A model generated the notes under the pieces. It had not been told where the DNA came from. It saw only the letters and a program-made list of their open reading frames with translations, and searched no databases. The position numbers were made by a program, and so were the translations under genes. From Ruminococcus flavefaciens (lineage in GTDB: Bacteria; Bacillota; Clostridia; Oscillospirales; Ruminococcaceae), in contig DEDQ01000069.1 in NCBI GenBank assembly GCA_002350065.1, positions 13,771-32,514 of the forward strand: DNA of 18,744 nt. Direction: 5' to 3'. Position 1 is the stretch's first letter, and every line of letters starts with the position of its first letter. Positions 7,801 to 14,291 of this stretch are shown here, one piece after another.

Positions 7801-8261
7801 TTGAACGCATTCTCGCCGATATAAATGACCGTCTCAGGGAATTCGACTGATGTTATGTCCTCATTTTCCGCAAAGGCATTGTCCCCGACAGCTACTACTG
7901 TTTTGCCGTCTATCTCAGCGGGAATGGCCACATTCTCATCAGAGCCGGTATAGCCGGTTATGACCGCTCCCTCCTCTGTATCTTCATACTGGAAAACGTC
8001 CTCGGGAAGCGGCTCCTCGACAGGCGGCTCATCGGGAGAAGTCGTGTCCTGAATATCAGGCTTCTCGGCAGGCTGAGAAGTCTCCTCCTGTTCGGTTTCC
8101 ACATCCGCATTGTCAATGCTCACGGGAACTTCCTCTCCGGCAGTCTGAACTGACGAAACAGCTCCCGCAGCGGGAGTATACATACATGATGAAACTGCTG
8201 CCATTGCAATAACAGCCGCCGCAGTTCGTTTCAATAAATCTCCGGATCTACGCTCTCTCAT
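4887..8261 (-). CDS. Secreted BspA-like leucine-rich-repeat protein with C-terminal type I dockerin
   Basis: 1124-residue modular secreted protein. A signal peptide (basic RERRSGDLLKR, then a hydrophobic core) probably ends near residue 34. An acidic Pro/Glu linker (42-90) follows. Residues ~105-470 are BspA-type (LRR_5) repeats with the pattern AF-x2-C-x2-L-x6-IP. About 485-600 and 600-680 are Ig-like beta-domains. Residues 800-830 are a second Glu/Pro linker, about 840-935 resemble a carboxypeptidase-regulatory-like fold, and 948-1040 resemble an SbsA-type Ig domain. The dockerin spans 1047-1124, with loops DLNNDGKIDSSD and DVKKDGKINSSD. The second has Lys at the third calcium-ligand position. 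A dockerin implies attachment to a cohesin-bearing scaffold. The LRR and Ig modules suggest binding rather than catalysis, and no enzyme motif is seen. AGGAGG precedes ATG 8261. Confidence 0.93.
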   Translation of the reverse strand: MRERRSGDLLKRTAAAVIAMAAVSSCMYTPAAGAVSSVQTAGEEVPVSIDNADVETEQEETSQPAEKPDIQDTTSPDEPPVEEPLPEDVFQYEDTEEGAVITGYTGSDENVAIPAEIDGKTVVAVGDNAFAENEDITSVEFPETVIYIGENAFKACSGLESITIPANVKTIAAGAFAKCFFLKEVTLSEGVESIGKGAFDGIPIAGITIPASLKSAESPFTGCKSLKTVNFAEGVKTIPGSGDQEEPAGGLFSGCPGLTAVELPEGIEVIGDCAFSGCDKLTELILPSTLRNINYRAFYGCKSLRAVEIPAGVSVLESECFADCRVLYDVKLNEGLTELGVRAFANDPVKEVYIPVSLESAEAPFYHCGNLNSVTFGEGIKKIPSAHTEILNKYGLFAYCSGLREITIPEGVEQIDTGAFRNCTSLVTVNVPESLTSMGDYAFADCPRLQNLNGGIINIYANTFLNCTMFKDERFVLLEASDSYVSCDSVTSQVGGAVSFTVSYKFAKDISVYSDPTLSIFVPEGLEIIPETFVSSDSDITPESIKSGSIPAKQEGKFSFACRVKFSGEHRVTASASFSSESRDFDMVIGSACVEARELAIESAVVTDKQTARIYGIAGKGETFGIFVNGRPAKTVTASSNTGRFTADVTLPASENGTYVITAKVNKTESNSIKVKYNDKAPIAEKVEIGFNNGKKTDITDAFTDGKAPVIISQGAYPFQFSVKLRNSSNADRVYISGTYADKTGYIELFRSGTSDTWTAEGFFFPHDAGCMPEVINVKIVPKEGVFQPVIERVPVAVQADEENEENAEPDKEVSEPSEPAPVEYEERIIEPAIAEYIQFSDGARLRFVKDMTGFVYEGLTSHRVDGVTLTLYTLDEETGEEVVWNSSDYDQPESVHSGYNGEYLFVIPEGRWKIVCEKEGFDRAESDWIEAPRAAGSINIAIVSHRAPKPVFAEINENTIKVRFTELMDVSSVTPGTLILEGMDGYTVKPDFASEGDAFTDTFIIEGITPGEGTVLNVTEGCLSYSGTASEASEVKVRAAVEYVIGDLNNDGKIDSSDATKILAAYSLLSTGGNSGLSPSEELAADVKKDGKINSSDASLILAYYSYRSTGGTKPLEDVIDAL

Positions 8262-8307
8262 ATCTTTCCTCCTGTAAATCTATGCAAATTGCACACATAT
8301 CTGTATA

Positions 8308-8336
8308 AGTATACCATATTTTTTCCGAAAAAGCAA
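8308..8336 (-). promoter_or_regulatory. Promoter of the LRR-dockerin gene
   Basis: Reading the minus strand, TTGCTT (8336-8331) and TATACT (8313-8308) are separated by 17 bases. The -10 box is preceded by TGG, an extended -10 (TGn). The start would lie near 8301, giving a leader of about 40 bases. The -35 match is only partial. Confidence 0.65.
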
Positions 8337-8347
8337 CAGGAAATAAC

Positions 8348-8380
8348 AAAAAAATCCGGAAGTATAAAACTACTTCCGGA
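8348..8380 (-). terminator. Terminator of the prfA-aminopeptidase-lipoprotein operon
   Basis: On the minus strand a 10-bp perfect stem, TCCGGAAGTA, pairs 8380-8371 with 8364-8355 around a six-base loop and is followed by seven T. It begins seven bases after the stop codon of the lipoprotein gene at 8387. Confidence 0.92.
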
Positions 8381-8386
8381 TAAACA

Positions 8387-9265
8387 TCAATACTTGATAA
8401 ATATCATGAAATCAGCGTCGTGGTCAGTCAGGTCATTCCAGAACAGACCGTCGGGACGAAGCTCGAATCTTGCGCTGCAATTCTCGGCTTCAACAGTGCT
8501 CTCGGGTTCGGTATCAGGAGATGTGAACTCGATATAGGTCTTTGTACCTGCATTGTCGCATACGAGGTTCTCGCCGTCAAATATGAGAGGATAATCCCAC
8601 TGAACATGAGCTGCCGCGCTTGAAGACCAGTTAACGACAGCACGGAAAACTCCCTCACCCTTGTCCTCGATAGTGATGTAAGCTCTCTCGCAGCCCCAGT
8701 TGCCGACATAGTCAGAAGCGACAAACTTCTCATCAGCTCCGCGTCCGTCGTCGCCGAGACCGCCCTCGCCGTAGAGTTTCTGATAATGCTGATCGTACTC
8801 CGTCACGGGAACGAGCTGCTCGCCGTCAAGAGTAAAGCTCATTGACGAGCCGTAGCTTTCGGACTTGAAGTTATATCCCATTGTTCCGGATCCATCGACC
8901 GGGCCGTATGTGACAGTGCCGTCCTCGACCTTGAGACCGGAGGGTCTGTAGGATTCGTACCTGCCGTCAGCAGTGATATGCAGCCACGACTGTCTGTAGT
9001 CGCCGTCAGCATACCAATAGCCCGCAAGAGCACTCATGTCAGCCCTCTCAGCAGAAGAGGGAGCACTCGTCTCAGCAGTTGATTCGGCAGCCTCAGTGGC
9101 AGTCTCCGATGAAGTCTCAGAAACGCCCTCAGTTGAAGCCTCAGTGCTTGAAGCAGCAGTTGTCGGAGCCTTGAAATCGGACGATGTTTCGGGCACGTCC
9201 TTTCCGCAGCCTGTGAATATTGCGGCAGAAGCTAATAATGCGATAAGAGCTATAATTTTTTTCAT
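8387..9265 (-). CDS. Hypothetical two-domain lipoprotein
   Basis: 292-residue predicted surface lipoprotein. The lipobox FTGC gives a lipidated Cys20. Residues ~22-75 are a Ser/Thr/Glu/Ala-rich linker. Two beta-rich domains follow. The first (about 78-190) begins LAGYWYADGDYRQSWLHI and resembles lipocalin-like 'GxW' modules of Firmicute lipoproteins. The second begins YVGNWGCERAYITIED and has the same GxW opening, so the two may be duplicated folds. No catalytic motif is seen. Translation starts after GAGGT about nine bases upstream. The gene lies 29 bases after the M18 aminopeptidase stop on the same strand, so it is probably the last gene of that operon, though a separate internal promoter cannot be excluded. 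Binding of an extracellular ligand is a guess. Confidence 0.88.
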   Translation of the reverse strand: MKKIIALIALLASAAIFTGCGKDVPETSSDFKAPTTAASSTEASTEGVSETSSETATEAAESTAETSAPSSAERADMSALAGYWYADGDYRQSWLHITADGRYESYRPSGLKVEDGTVTYGPVDGSGTMGYNFKSESYGSSMSFTLDGEQLVPVTEYDQHYQKLYGEGGLGDDGRGADEKFVASDYVGNWGCERAYITIEDKGEGVFRAVVNWSSSAAAHVQWDYPLIFDGENLVCDNAGTKTYIEFTSPDTEPESTVEAENCSARFELRPDGLFWNDLTDHDADFMIFIKY

Positions 9266-9294
9266 TAGGATACCTCACAAATAATACGTCATAC

Positions 9295-10698
9295 TCAGTC
9301 AGCAATAAACGCTGCAAACGCCTTATATGCCATGTAGAGGTCGAGCTTGGAAATGACCTCGAACGGAGCGTGCATCGAAAGCACAGGAACTCCCATGTCG
9401 ATAGTATCAACATCAAGGTTAGCGATATATGCAGCAACAGTTCCGCCGCCGCCGGCATCTACCTTGCCGAGCTCACCGGTCTGCCAGATGACTTCTCTGC
9501 TGTCCATGAGACGTCTGATGCGTCCTGCAAACTCTGCTGAAGCGTCAGAAGTGCCGGATTTTCCGCGTGCGCCGGTATATTTTGTAATGCAAACGCCCTT
9601 ATTGATATATGCGCAGTTGTTACGCTCGTTGACCTCGGGATAAGTAGGGTCGAATGCAGCGTTAACGTCCGCAGAAAGGCACTCGGAAGCGGAGAGAACG
9701 TCCCTGCCCTTAGCGCCGAGCGACTCAGCGAGGTCATGGATAAAATACTCGAGGTAAGACGAGCACAGACCTGTATTGCCGTCGCTGCCGGTCTCCTCCT
9801 TGTCTGTGAGGACCGTTACTGCGGTATGAACAGGAGCATCGCAGTCGAGAGTTGCTCTGAGAGCAGGATATGAGCAGCAGCGGTCATCGTGACCGTATCC
9901 GCCGATAAGGCTTCTGTCGAAGCCGATATCTCTCGCCTTGAATGCGGGAACAGCTTCAAGCTCGGAGGAGATGAAGTCCGCCTCTGTGATGCCGTATTTT
10001 TCAAAGAGAAGATTGAGGATATTGAGCTTTACAGCCTCGCTTGTCTCGTCCTCGCGGAACGGGATAGAGCCGATGAGGAGGTTGAGGTCCTCGCCCTTGA
10101 TGAGCTTTGTAGCAGTACGTGTCATCTGCTCTGTTGCGAGGTGCGGGAGAAGGTCGGTAACGCAGAAAACGGGGTCATTCTCGTCCTCGCCGATAGAAAC
10201 GCTTACCTTAGAGCCGTCAGCCTTTATGATAACTCCGTGGAGAGCCATGGGAATGGTAGTCCACTGATACTTCTTTATCCCGCCGTAGTAGTGTGTCTTG
10301 AAGAGTGCGAGCTCGTTGTCCTCGTAGAGAGGATTCTGCTTGAGGTCAAGTCTCGGCGAGTCGATATGCGCCGCGCAGAGCCTTACGCCCTCCTCAATGG
10401 GAGCAGTGCCGATAACCGCCATGAGTACAGCCTTGCCGCGGTTGTTGCGGTATACCTTGTCACCAGCCTTGAGCTTCATGCCCTTCTTGTATTCGGTAAA
10501 GCCCTTGGCTTTGAGAAGTCTGAGAGCCTCTTCAACAGCCTCGCGCTCGGTCTTTGCAGTGTCGAGGAATGCCTTGTAATCGTCGGCGAAGGCAAAGCTT
10601 GCCTTTTCGTCTTCACTGCTTATCCTTGTATAGCCGTTCTTGCGCTTGAGGAAAAGCTTTTCCTTCAGTTCCTTTGATACCTTGTTTTTTTCGTCCAT
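9295..10698 (-). CDS. M18-family aminopeptidase (aspartyl aminopeptidase-like)
   Basis: Cytosolic dinuclear-zinc metallopeptidase that removes N-terminal residues, often acidic ones, from peptides; 467 residues, a normal length for M18. Family motifs are all present: AHIDSPRLD with His111, GHDDR at 269-273, DKEETGSDG (299-307) with the catalytic and metal Glu pair E301/E302, SADVNAAFDP with Asp344, and MHAPFE with His443. ATG 10698 is preferred over a TTG at 10704 because the AGGAAGGAG site (about 10709-10717) is spaced correctly only for the ATG. The gene follows coaE by 22 bases and precedes the lipoprotein gene by 29 bases, so it shares the prfA operon transcript. The precise substrate preference cannot be told from sequence. 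Confidence 0.95.
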   Translation of the reverse strand: MDEKNKVSKELKEKLFLKRKNGYTRISSEDEKASFAFADDYKAFLDTAKTEREAVEEALRLLKAKGFTEYKKGMKLKAGDKVYRNNRGKAVLMAVIGTAPIEEGVRLCAAHIDSPRLDLKQNPLYEDNELALFKTHYYGGIKKYQWTTIPMALHGVIIKADGSKVSVSIGEDENDPVFCVTDLLPHLATEQMTRTATKLIKGEDLNLLIGSIPFREDETSEAVKLNILNLLFEKYGITEADFISSELEAVPAFKARDIGFDRSLIGGYGHDDRCCSYPALRATLDCDAPVHTAVTVLTDKEETGSDGNTGLCSSYLEYFIHDLAESLGAKGRDVLSASECLSADVNAAFDPTYPEVNERNNCAYINKGVCITKYTGARGKSGTSDASAEFAGRIRRLMDSREVIWQTGELGKVDAGGGGTVAAYIANLDVDTIDMGVPVLSMHAPFEVISKLDLYMAYKAFAAFIAD

Positions 10699-10720
10699 TG
10701 TCAAAAGCTCCTTCCTGTAT

Positions 10721-11365
10721 TCACTTGACAGCCGCTGTAGTTCTGTCGTAGTAAATATCCTTTATCTTGTCAGAGACCTCACGCGATATCGCGTTTACGG
10801 TCTCGATAGAATCATTGTTGCCGATGATGTAATCGGAATGCGATACGAAGAATTCCTCGTCGAGCTGAGAGCTCATACGCTCCTTAGCCTGCTCATGCGA
10901 GAGACCGTCACGCTCGATGATACGCCTCTCGCGTACATCAGGCTCTGCGATAACGGATATGATGAGCTCGCAGAAGTCGTCAGCGCGGCTCTCAAAGAGA
11001 GTAGGCGCATCGAGAAGTATCAGCTTCTCGCCGTTTTCGGAATGCTTTCGTATCTGGCGGAGTATCTCGCCGGTGATGTAGGGATATATGATGGTATTGA
11101 GCGAATCGAGTTTGCACTTGTCGGTAAAGACTATCTTTGCAAGTGCCTTCCTGTTCAGCGAATTATCGGGGTTGAGGATACCGCTTCCGAAGAAGTCGGA
11201 AATCTCGTCGAGGCATTTGCTTCCGGTCTCAACGACATTTCTCGCAATGCTGTCAGCGTTTATAACTGCGAATCCGTTATCCTTGAATACGCGGGAGACT
11301 GTGCTTTTGCCCGCGCCTGTCTGACCGGTAAGACCTACCACCATTACGCCTTCAAGACTGTTCAT
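10721..11365 (-). CDS. coaE: Dephospho-CoA kinase
   Basis: Catalyses the last step of coenzyme A synthesis: ATP-dependent phosphorylation of the 3' hydroxyl of dephospho-CoA, in the cytosol. 214 residues, the usual size. The P-loop GQTGAGKST (14-22) is intact and is followed by the INADS motif with the conserved Asp38. LLDAPTLFES (117-126) corresponds to the family's DxPLLFE segment, with Thr in place of the first Leu. The lid region around RERRIIERDGLSHEQAKERM is also typical. The start overlaps the tsaC stop in ATGA (11362-11365) and has AGGTGATAAGG just upstream, indicating coupled translation. A second in-frame ATG at 11344 would still keep the P-loop but lacks a comparable site. Gene order prfA-tsaC-coaE is an operon reading. 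Confidence 0.96.
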   Translation of the reverse strand: MNSLEGVMVVGLTGQTGAGKSTVSRVFKDNGFAVINADSIARNVVETGSKCLDEISDFFGSGILNPDNSLNRKALAKIVFTDKCKLDSLNTIIYPYITGEILRQIRKHSENGEKLILLDAPTLFESRADDFCELIISVIAEPDVRERRIIERDGLSHEQAKERMSSQLDEEFFVSHSDYIIGNNDSIETVNAISREVSDKIKDIYYDRTTAAVK

Positions 11366-12375
11366 ATCCTTATCACCTCGAATCCTGCCGCCCTGATGAG
11401 GCGGTTATATACTGCAAGTCCGACACCCTCGGTCGAGGGAGCGCGGACATAGACCTTTTCAGCACCAAGGTCATCGAGCTCTCTCAGCCGCTGAAAGAGC
11501 CAGTGCGCCTGTCCGGAGCTGTCTGCTCCGTATGTCATATTCCTGTACGGGAAGCCGTTCTCGTCTCCGTCAAAAACGAGCGCCCATACGTTATCTTTAT
11601 AATTCTCGCCCACAAGAGCTGTGAAATCGTCCATAGCCGCTTCGACCATGATGATATCGGCTTTCGGGGAGTAGTGCTTGTATTTCATGCCGGGAGAAGC
11701 TACTTTAGCTCCGGCATCGACCTCATGGAGTATAGCAGGGTCGATAACGACCTCGCCGCATACCTCAAGCAGCATCTCACGGGTAACGGCTCCCGGACGG
11801 AGTATCCTTACCGCGTCAGCGCCGTCAAAGGAGATAACTGTTGATTCTACGCCGAATTCAGACTGTCCGCCGTCAACTACAGCAGCTATCCTGCCGTTCA
11901 TATCGCGCATAACGTGCTCTGCTGAGGTAGGGCTCGGAAGTCCTGACGTATTGGCAGAGGGCGCAGCGATAGCGCAGCCTGAAAGCTCGATTATGCGGTG
12001 CATAGCCTTATGTGAGGGCACACGGATACCGACGGTATCAAGTCCGCCGGAGGTCACCATGGGAATGCGCTCATTTTTGGGCAGCACCATTGTAAGAGGT
12101 CCGGGACAGAATCGCTCTGCGAGCTTATACGCGAGCTCGGGTATCGACGATGTATACTTCACAGCGTGTGAAAAATCGGCAAGGTGGACTATCAGCGGAT
12201 TGTCCGCAGGTCTGCCCTTTGCAGCAAAAACGCTCCTGACAGCCTCCTCGTTGGAAGCGTCAGCGCCGAGCCCGTATACAGTCTCAGTCGGGATACCTAC
12301 GACCTGACCATTTTTTATCATTTCCGCAGCGAGAGCAATGTCCTCATCGCTGGTGCTAAGCAATAAAGTTTCCAT
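11362..12375 (-). CDS. tsaC: L-threonylcarbamoyladenylate synthase (Sua5/YwlC/YrdC type)
   Basis: Makes threonylcarbamoyl-AMP from threonine, bicarbonate and ATP, the first step of t6A37 modification of ANN-decoding tRNAs. At 337 residues it is the long Sua5 type, not the short TsaC. The N-terminal YrdC-like domain (about 8-195) shows IPTETVYGLGADA (28-40), KGRPADNPLIVHL (53-65), a CPGPLTMVL segment and APSANTSG. The linker PGMKYKHYSPKA leads into the C-terminal Sua5 domain (about 225-337). It starts six bases after prfA, with AGGAAG inside the end of prfA as its probable binding site, and overlaps coaE by four bases. The prfA-tsaC pairing is common in Firmicutes, although prmC, which often sits between or next to them, is absent here. 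Confidence 0.96.
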   Translation of the reverse strand: METLLLSTSDEDIALAAEMIKNGQVVGIPTETVYGLGADASNEEAVRSVFAAKGRPADNPLIVHLADFSHAVKYTSSIPELAYKLAERFCPGPLTMVLPKNERIPMVTSGGLDTVGIRVPSHKAMHRIIELSGCAIAAPSANTSGLPSPTSAEHVMRDMNGRIAAVVDGGQSEFGVESTVISFDGADAVRILRPGAVTREMLLEVCGEVVIDPAILHEVDAGAKVASPGMKYKHYSPKADIIMVEAAMDDFTALVGENYKDNVWALVFDGDENGFPYRNMTYGADSSGQAHWLFQRLRELDDLGAEKVYVRAPSTEGVGLAVYNRLIRAAGFEVIRI

Positions 12376-12381
12376 AACAGC

Positions 12382-13455
12382 TTATTCTTCCTGACTTGCC
12401 AGCTTTGCAGCCTGATCTGCCGTAGCAAGGGCGTCGAATACCTCGTCGAGGTTTCCGTTCATCATATCCTCGAGGCGGTATATCGTCAGACCGATACGGT
12501 GGTCGGTAAGACGTCCCTGCGGGAAATTGTAGGTACGTATGCGCTCCGAGCGGTCGCCTGTGCCGACCTGCATTTTTCTCTCGGAAGCCACTTTTGCTGC
12601 CTGTTCCTCCAGCATAGCCTCATATATGCGGCTGCGGAGTATCTTCATTGCCTTGTCTTTGTTCTTATGCTGACTGCGTTCGTCCTGACACTCTACCACG
12701 ACATTCGTCGGCAGATATGTTATACGAACGGCGGACTCTGTTTTATTTATATGCTGTCCGCCTGCTCCGCTTGCGCGGAAGTAGTCTATCTTCAGGTCAG
12801 TGGGATTTATTTCAAGCTCGACCTCGTCCGCTTCGACGAGGACTGCCACAGTTACCGTTGAGGTATGGATACGTCCCTGAGATTCAGTCTCGGGAACTCT
12901 CTGAACGCGGTGAACGCCGCTCTCGTATTTGAGACGCGAGTATGCGCCGTCGCCCTCGATAGAGAAGCTTATCTCCTTGAAGCCGCCGAGCTCGGTAGGA
13001 TTGGCGCTCAGCACCTCCTGCTTCCAGCCCTTGGATTCGGCATACATCGTATACATACGGTAGAGCGAATTTGCAAACAGCGAAGCCTCTTCTCCGCCGG
13101 CACCGCCTCTTATCTCAATGATGACGTTCTTATCGTCGTTGGGGTCTTTCGGGAGAAGCAGGACCTTGAGCTCCTGAGTGAACTCCTCCATAAGCTCCTT
13201 GTTCTCTTCAAGCTCAGCCTGAGCCATTTCCTTGAAATCCTTATCGAGACCACCCGCATCGAGGAGCTCCTTCGCCTCATCGAATGAAGCCTGAGCCTTC
13301 TTATACTCGCGGTATTTCTCAATAATAGGAGTCATATTCTTGAATTCGCGCATCAGCTGGGTATACAGCTTATTGTCGCTCACGGTCTCAGGGTCAGCCA
13401 GCTTAGCGCTTATCTCTTCATATTTCTGCTCCATAAGGGCAAGCTTTTCAAACAT
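12382..13455 (-). CDS. prfA: Peptide chain release factor 1
   Basis: Recognises UAA and UAG stop codons in the ribosomal A site and triggers hydrolysis of peptidyl-tRNA. 357 residues, full length. Domain 1 is helical (about 1-100), and GGAGGEEA (117-124) opens the RF core. The stop-codon-reading tripeptide is PET (188-190) in the context [11 protein letters not shown], matching the RF1 P-x-T pattern and not the SPF of RF2. The catalytic GGQ lies at 232-234 in [12 protein letters not shown]. No in-frame stop or frameshift is present, as expected for RF1. GGAAGGA lies about ten bases before the ATG. It follows the DUF951 gene by 46 bases and begins the tightly packed run prfA-tsaC-coaE-aminopeptidase. 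The GGQ methyltransferase gene prmC is not in the window. Confidence 0.98.
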   Translation of the reverse strand: MFEKLALMEQKYEEISAKLADPETVSDNKLYTQLMREFKNMTPIIEKYREYKKAQASFDEAKELLDAGGLDKDFKEMAQAELEENKELMEEFTQELKVLLLPKDPNDDKNVIIEIRGGAGGEEASLFANSLYRMYTMYAESKGWKQEVLSANPTELGGFKEISFSIEGDGAYSRLKYESGVHRVQRVPETESQGRIHTSTVTVAVLVEADEVELEINPTDLKIDYFRASGAGGQHINKTESAVRITYLPTNVVVECQDERSQHKNKDKAMKILRSRIYEAMLEEQAAKVASERKMQVGTGDRSERIRTYNFPQGRLTDHRIGLTIYRLEDMMNGNLDEVFDALATADQAAKLASQEE

Positions 13456-13501
13456 TATATCTATCCTTCCAAATGAATATCGTGAAATAATGCTTTGCCG
13501 T

Positions 13502-13696
13502 CTATCCCTCGGACTCTCTTTTGATTCGTTTTATGTTTTTCTCTATCTTGTTTCGGGGGACCATGAATTCTCTGCCGCAGCCGACACATCTCAATCTGAA
13601 ATCCATGCCGGAGCGTATGACCAGCATCTCGTTAGCACCGCACGGATGCGGCTTCTTCATAGTAAGTATATCATCTGGTCGGATATCCAAAAACAT
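13502..13696 (-). CDS. DUF951-family small protein
   Basis: Short conserved protein of 62-64 residues. The family hallmark [14 protein letters not shown] is followed by [18 protein letters not shown], with cysteines of a probable zinc site (CG and CVGC), and a basic tail [15 protein letters not shown]. The fold is expected to be a small beta barrel. The function is unknown, but basic residues suggest nucleic-acid or ribosome contact. A start further upstream at 13747 is excluded because it falls inside the promoter's -10 region. ATG 13696 lies one base after a run of six G. TTG 13690, seven bases after the run, is better spaced and may be the true start, giving [13 protein letters not shown]. 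It is the first gene of the prfA operon. Confidence 0.88.
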   Translation of the reverse strand: MFLDIRPDDILTMKKPHPCGANEMLVIRSGMDFRLRCVGCGREFMVPRNKIEKNIKRIKRESEG

Positions 13697-13735
13697 TCCC
13701 CCCTTTTTGTTTCCGGAAAAAATCGTACATTTCAC

Positions 13736-13764
13736 ATTATACCCCAAAATCCGTTGTAAATCAA
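13736..13764 (-). promoter_or_regulatory. Sigma-A promoter of the DUF951-prfA operon
   Basis: On the minus strand TTGATT (13764-13759) is followed after 17 bases by a perfect TATAAT (13741-13736). Transcription should start near 13729, about 33 bases before the DUF951 start. This placement rules out the longer DUF951 reading frame that would begin at 13747. Confidence 0.85.
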
Positions 13765-13825
13765 TATTTTGCAGGTATATTTTTTCAGTTTTGTGGAAAA
13801 ATAATAAAAACGCTCTTCAAAAATA

Positions 13826-13831
13826 TATAAT
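13826..13831 (+). promoter_or_regulatory. Candidate -10 box for the 98-residue orphan gene
   Basis: TATAAT lies 48 bases before the orphan gene and points away from the prfA operon promoter. The position 17 bases upstream reads AATAAA, a poor -35. The region is very A/T-rich, so the match could be chance, or the promoter could use another sigma factor. Confidence 0.35.
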
Positions 13832-13879
13832 ACAAACAAATCTGCCATTGAAGGCGGACGTTCAGAAGGAGAAAAAGCT

Positions 13880-14176
13880 ATGGTTACACGAGTTATCGCA
13901 GGATTTGACACTCCGGAAAAAGCCGGACTCGCAATGGAACGCATAATGCAGGATGTAAAAGGCGTTTATTCGGCTAATATAGTCAGCGAACCGGCAGTTT
14001 CCGCTCCGGCGGAAAGCCCATTGCAGGCGGTCGACAGCATTGCTGAGGAAGCTCCGGATACGCGCAGAAGCAGCAGCGGACATTCACGCTCCTCGCTGTA
14101 TATCGTATGCGACGGCAGCCGCAGTGATGAGATATACTCGCTCATCATGACAATGGGCGGGATAAATATGGCATAA
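13880..14176 (+). CDS. Small hypothetical protein with two beta-alpha segments joined by a linker
   Basis: 98 residues, not recognised. The N-terminal part TRVIAGFDTPEKAGLAMERI (3-22) reads as a beta-strand, a turn and a helix. The C-terminal part SLYIVCDGSRSDEIYSLIM (71-89) has the same strand, Gly/Asp turn and helix order. Between them (about 34-70) lies a low-complexity Ser/Ala/Pro/Glu linker. Two such halves could form a small ferredoxin-like fold, and the first segment faintly recalls YflT/general-stress-protein-17M-like domains, which is weak. No signal peptide or membrane segment is seen. The binding site AGAAGGAG (13864-13871) supports ATG 13880. It lies 115 bases upstream of the S1-domain gene on the same strand and may share its transcript. 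Confidence 0.75.
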   Translation: MVTRVIAGFDTPEKAGLAMERIMQDVKGVYSANIVSEPAVSAPAESPLQAVDSIAEEAPDTRRSSSGHSRSSLYIVCDGSRSDEIYSLIMTMGGINMA

Positions 14177-14194
14177 ACTGCTGCCTCCGCGAAT

Positions 14195-14276
14195 ATGATT
14201 ATCTCACAAGAAAAAACGGGATACATCTGCTTTTCAACGCCGCAACAGGCTTGAAAAGCTCTTCCCGAATAATCAT
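14195..14276 (+). promoter_or_regulatory. Structured leader upstream of the S1-domain gene
   Basis: Three nested complementary pairs define one long stem-loop. ATGATTAT (14195-14202) pairs with ATAATCAT (14269-14276), CGGGA (14217-14221) with TCCCG (14263-14267), and GCTTTTCAA (14229-14237) with TTGAAAAGC (14251-14259). The 13-base apex can add a small GCC/GGC stem. The base of the structure ends three bases before the GGAGG (14280-14284) that serves the S1 gene, so folding could control ribosome access. No T-run follows, so it is not a terminator. Its role in autoregulation is inference. Confidence 0.5.
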
Positions 14277-14291
14277 CACGGAGGTATAAAC

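Noticed and set aside
9889..10677. Long rightward open frame of 262 codons opposite the M18 aminopeptidase
   Set aside because: It is antisense to a gene with all M18 catalytic motifs, its product resembles no family, and no ribosome binding site or promoter was seen for it.
10640..11452. Rightward open frame of 270 codons opposite coaE
   Set aside because: It mirrors the codon bias of coaE, has no recognisable domain, and would overlap three genuine leftward genes.
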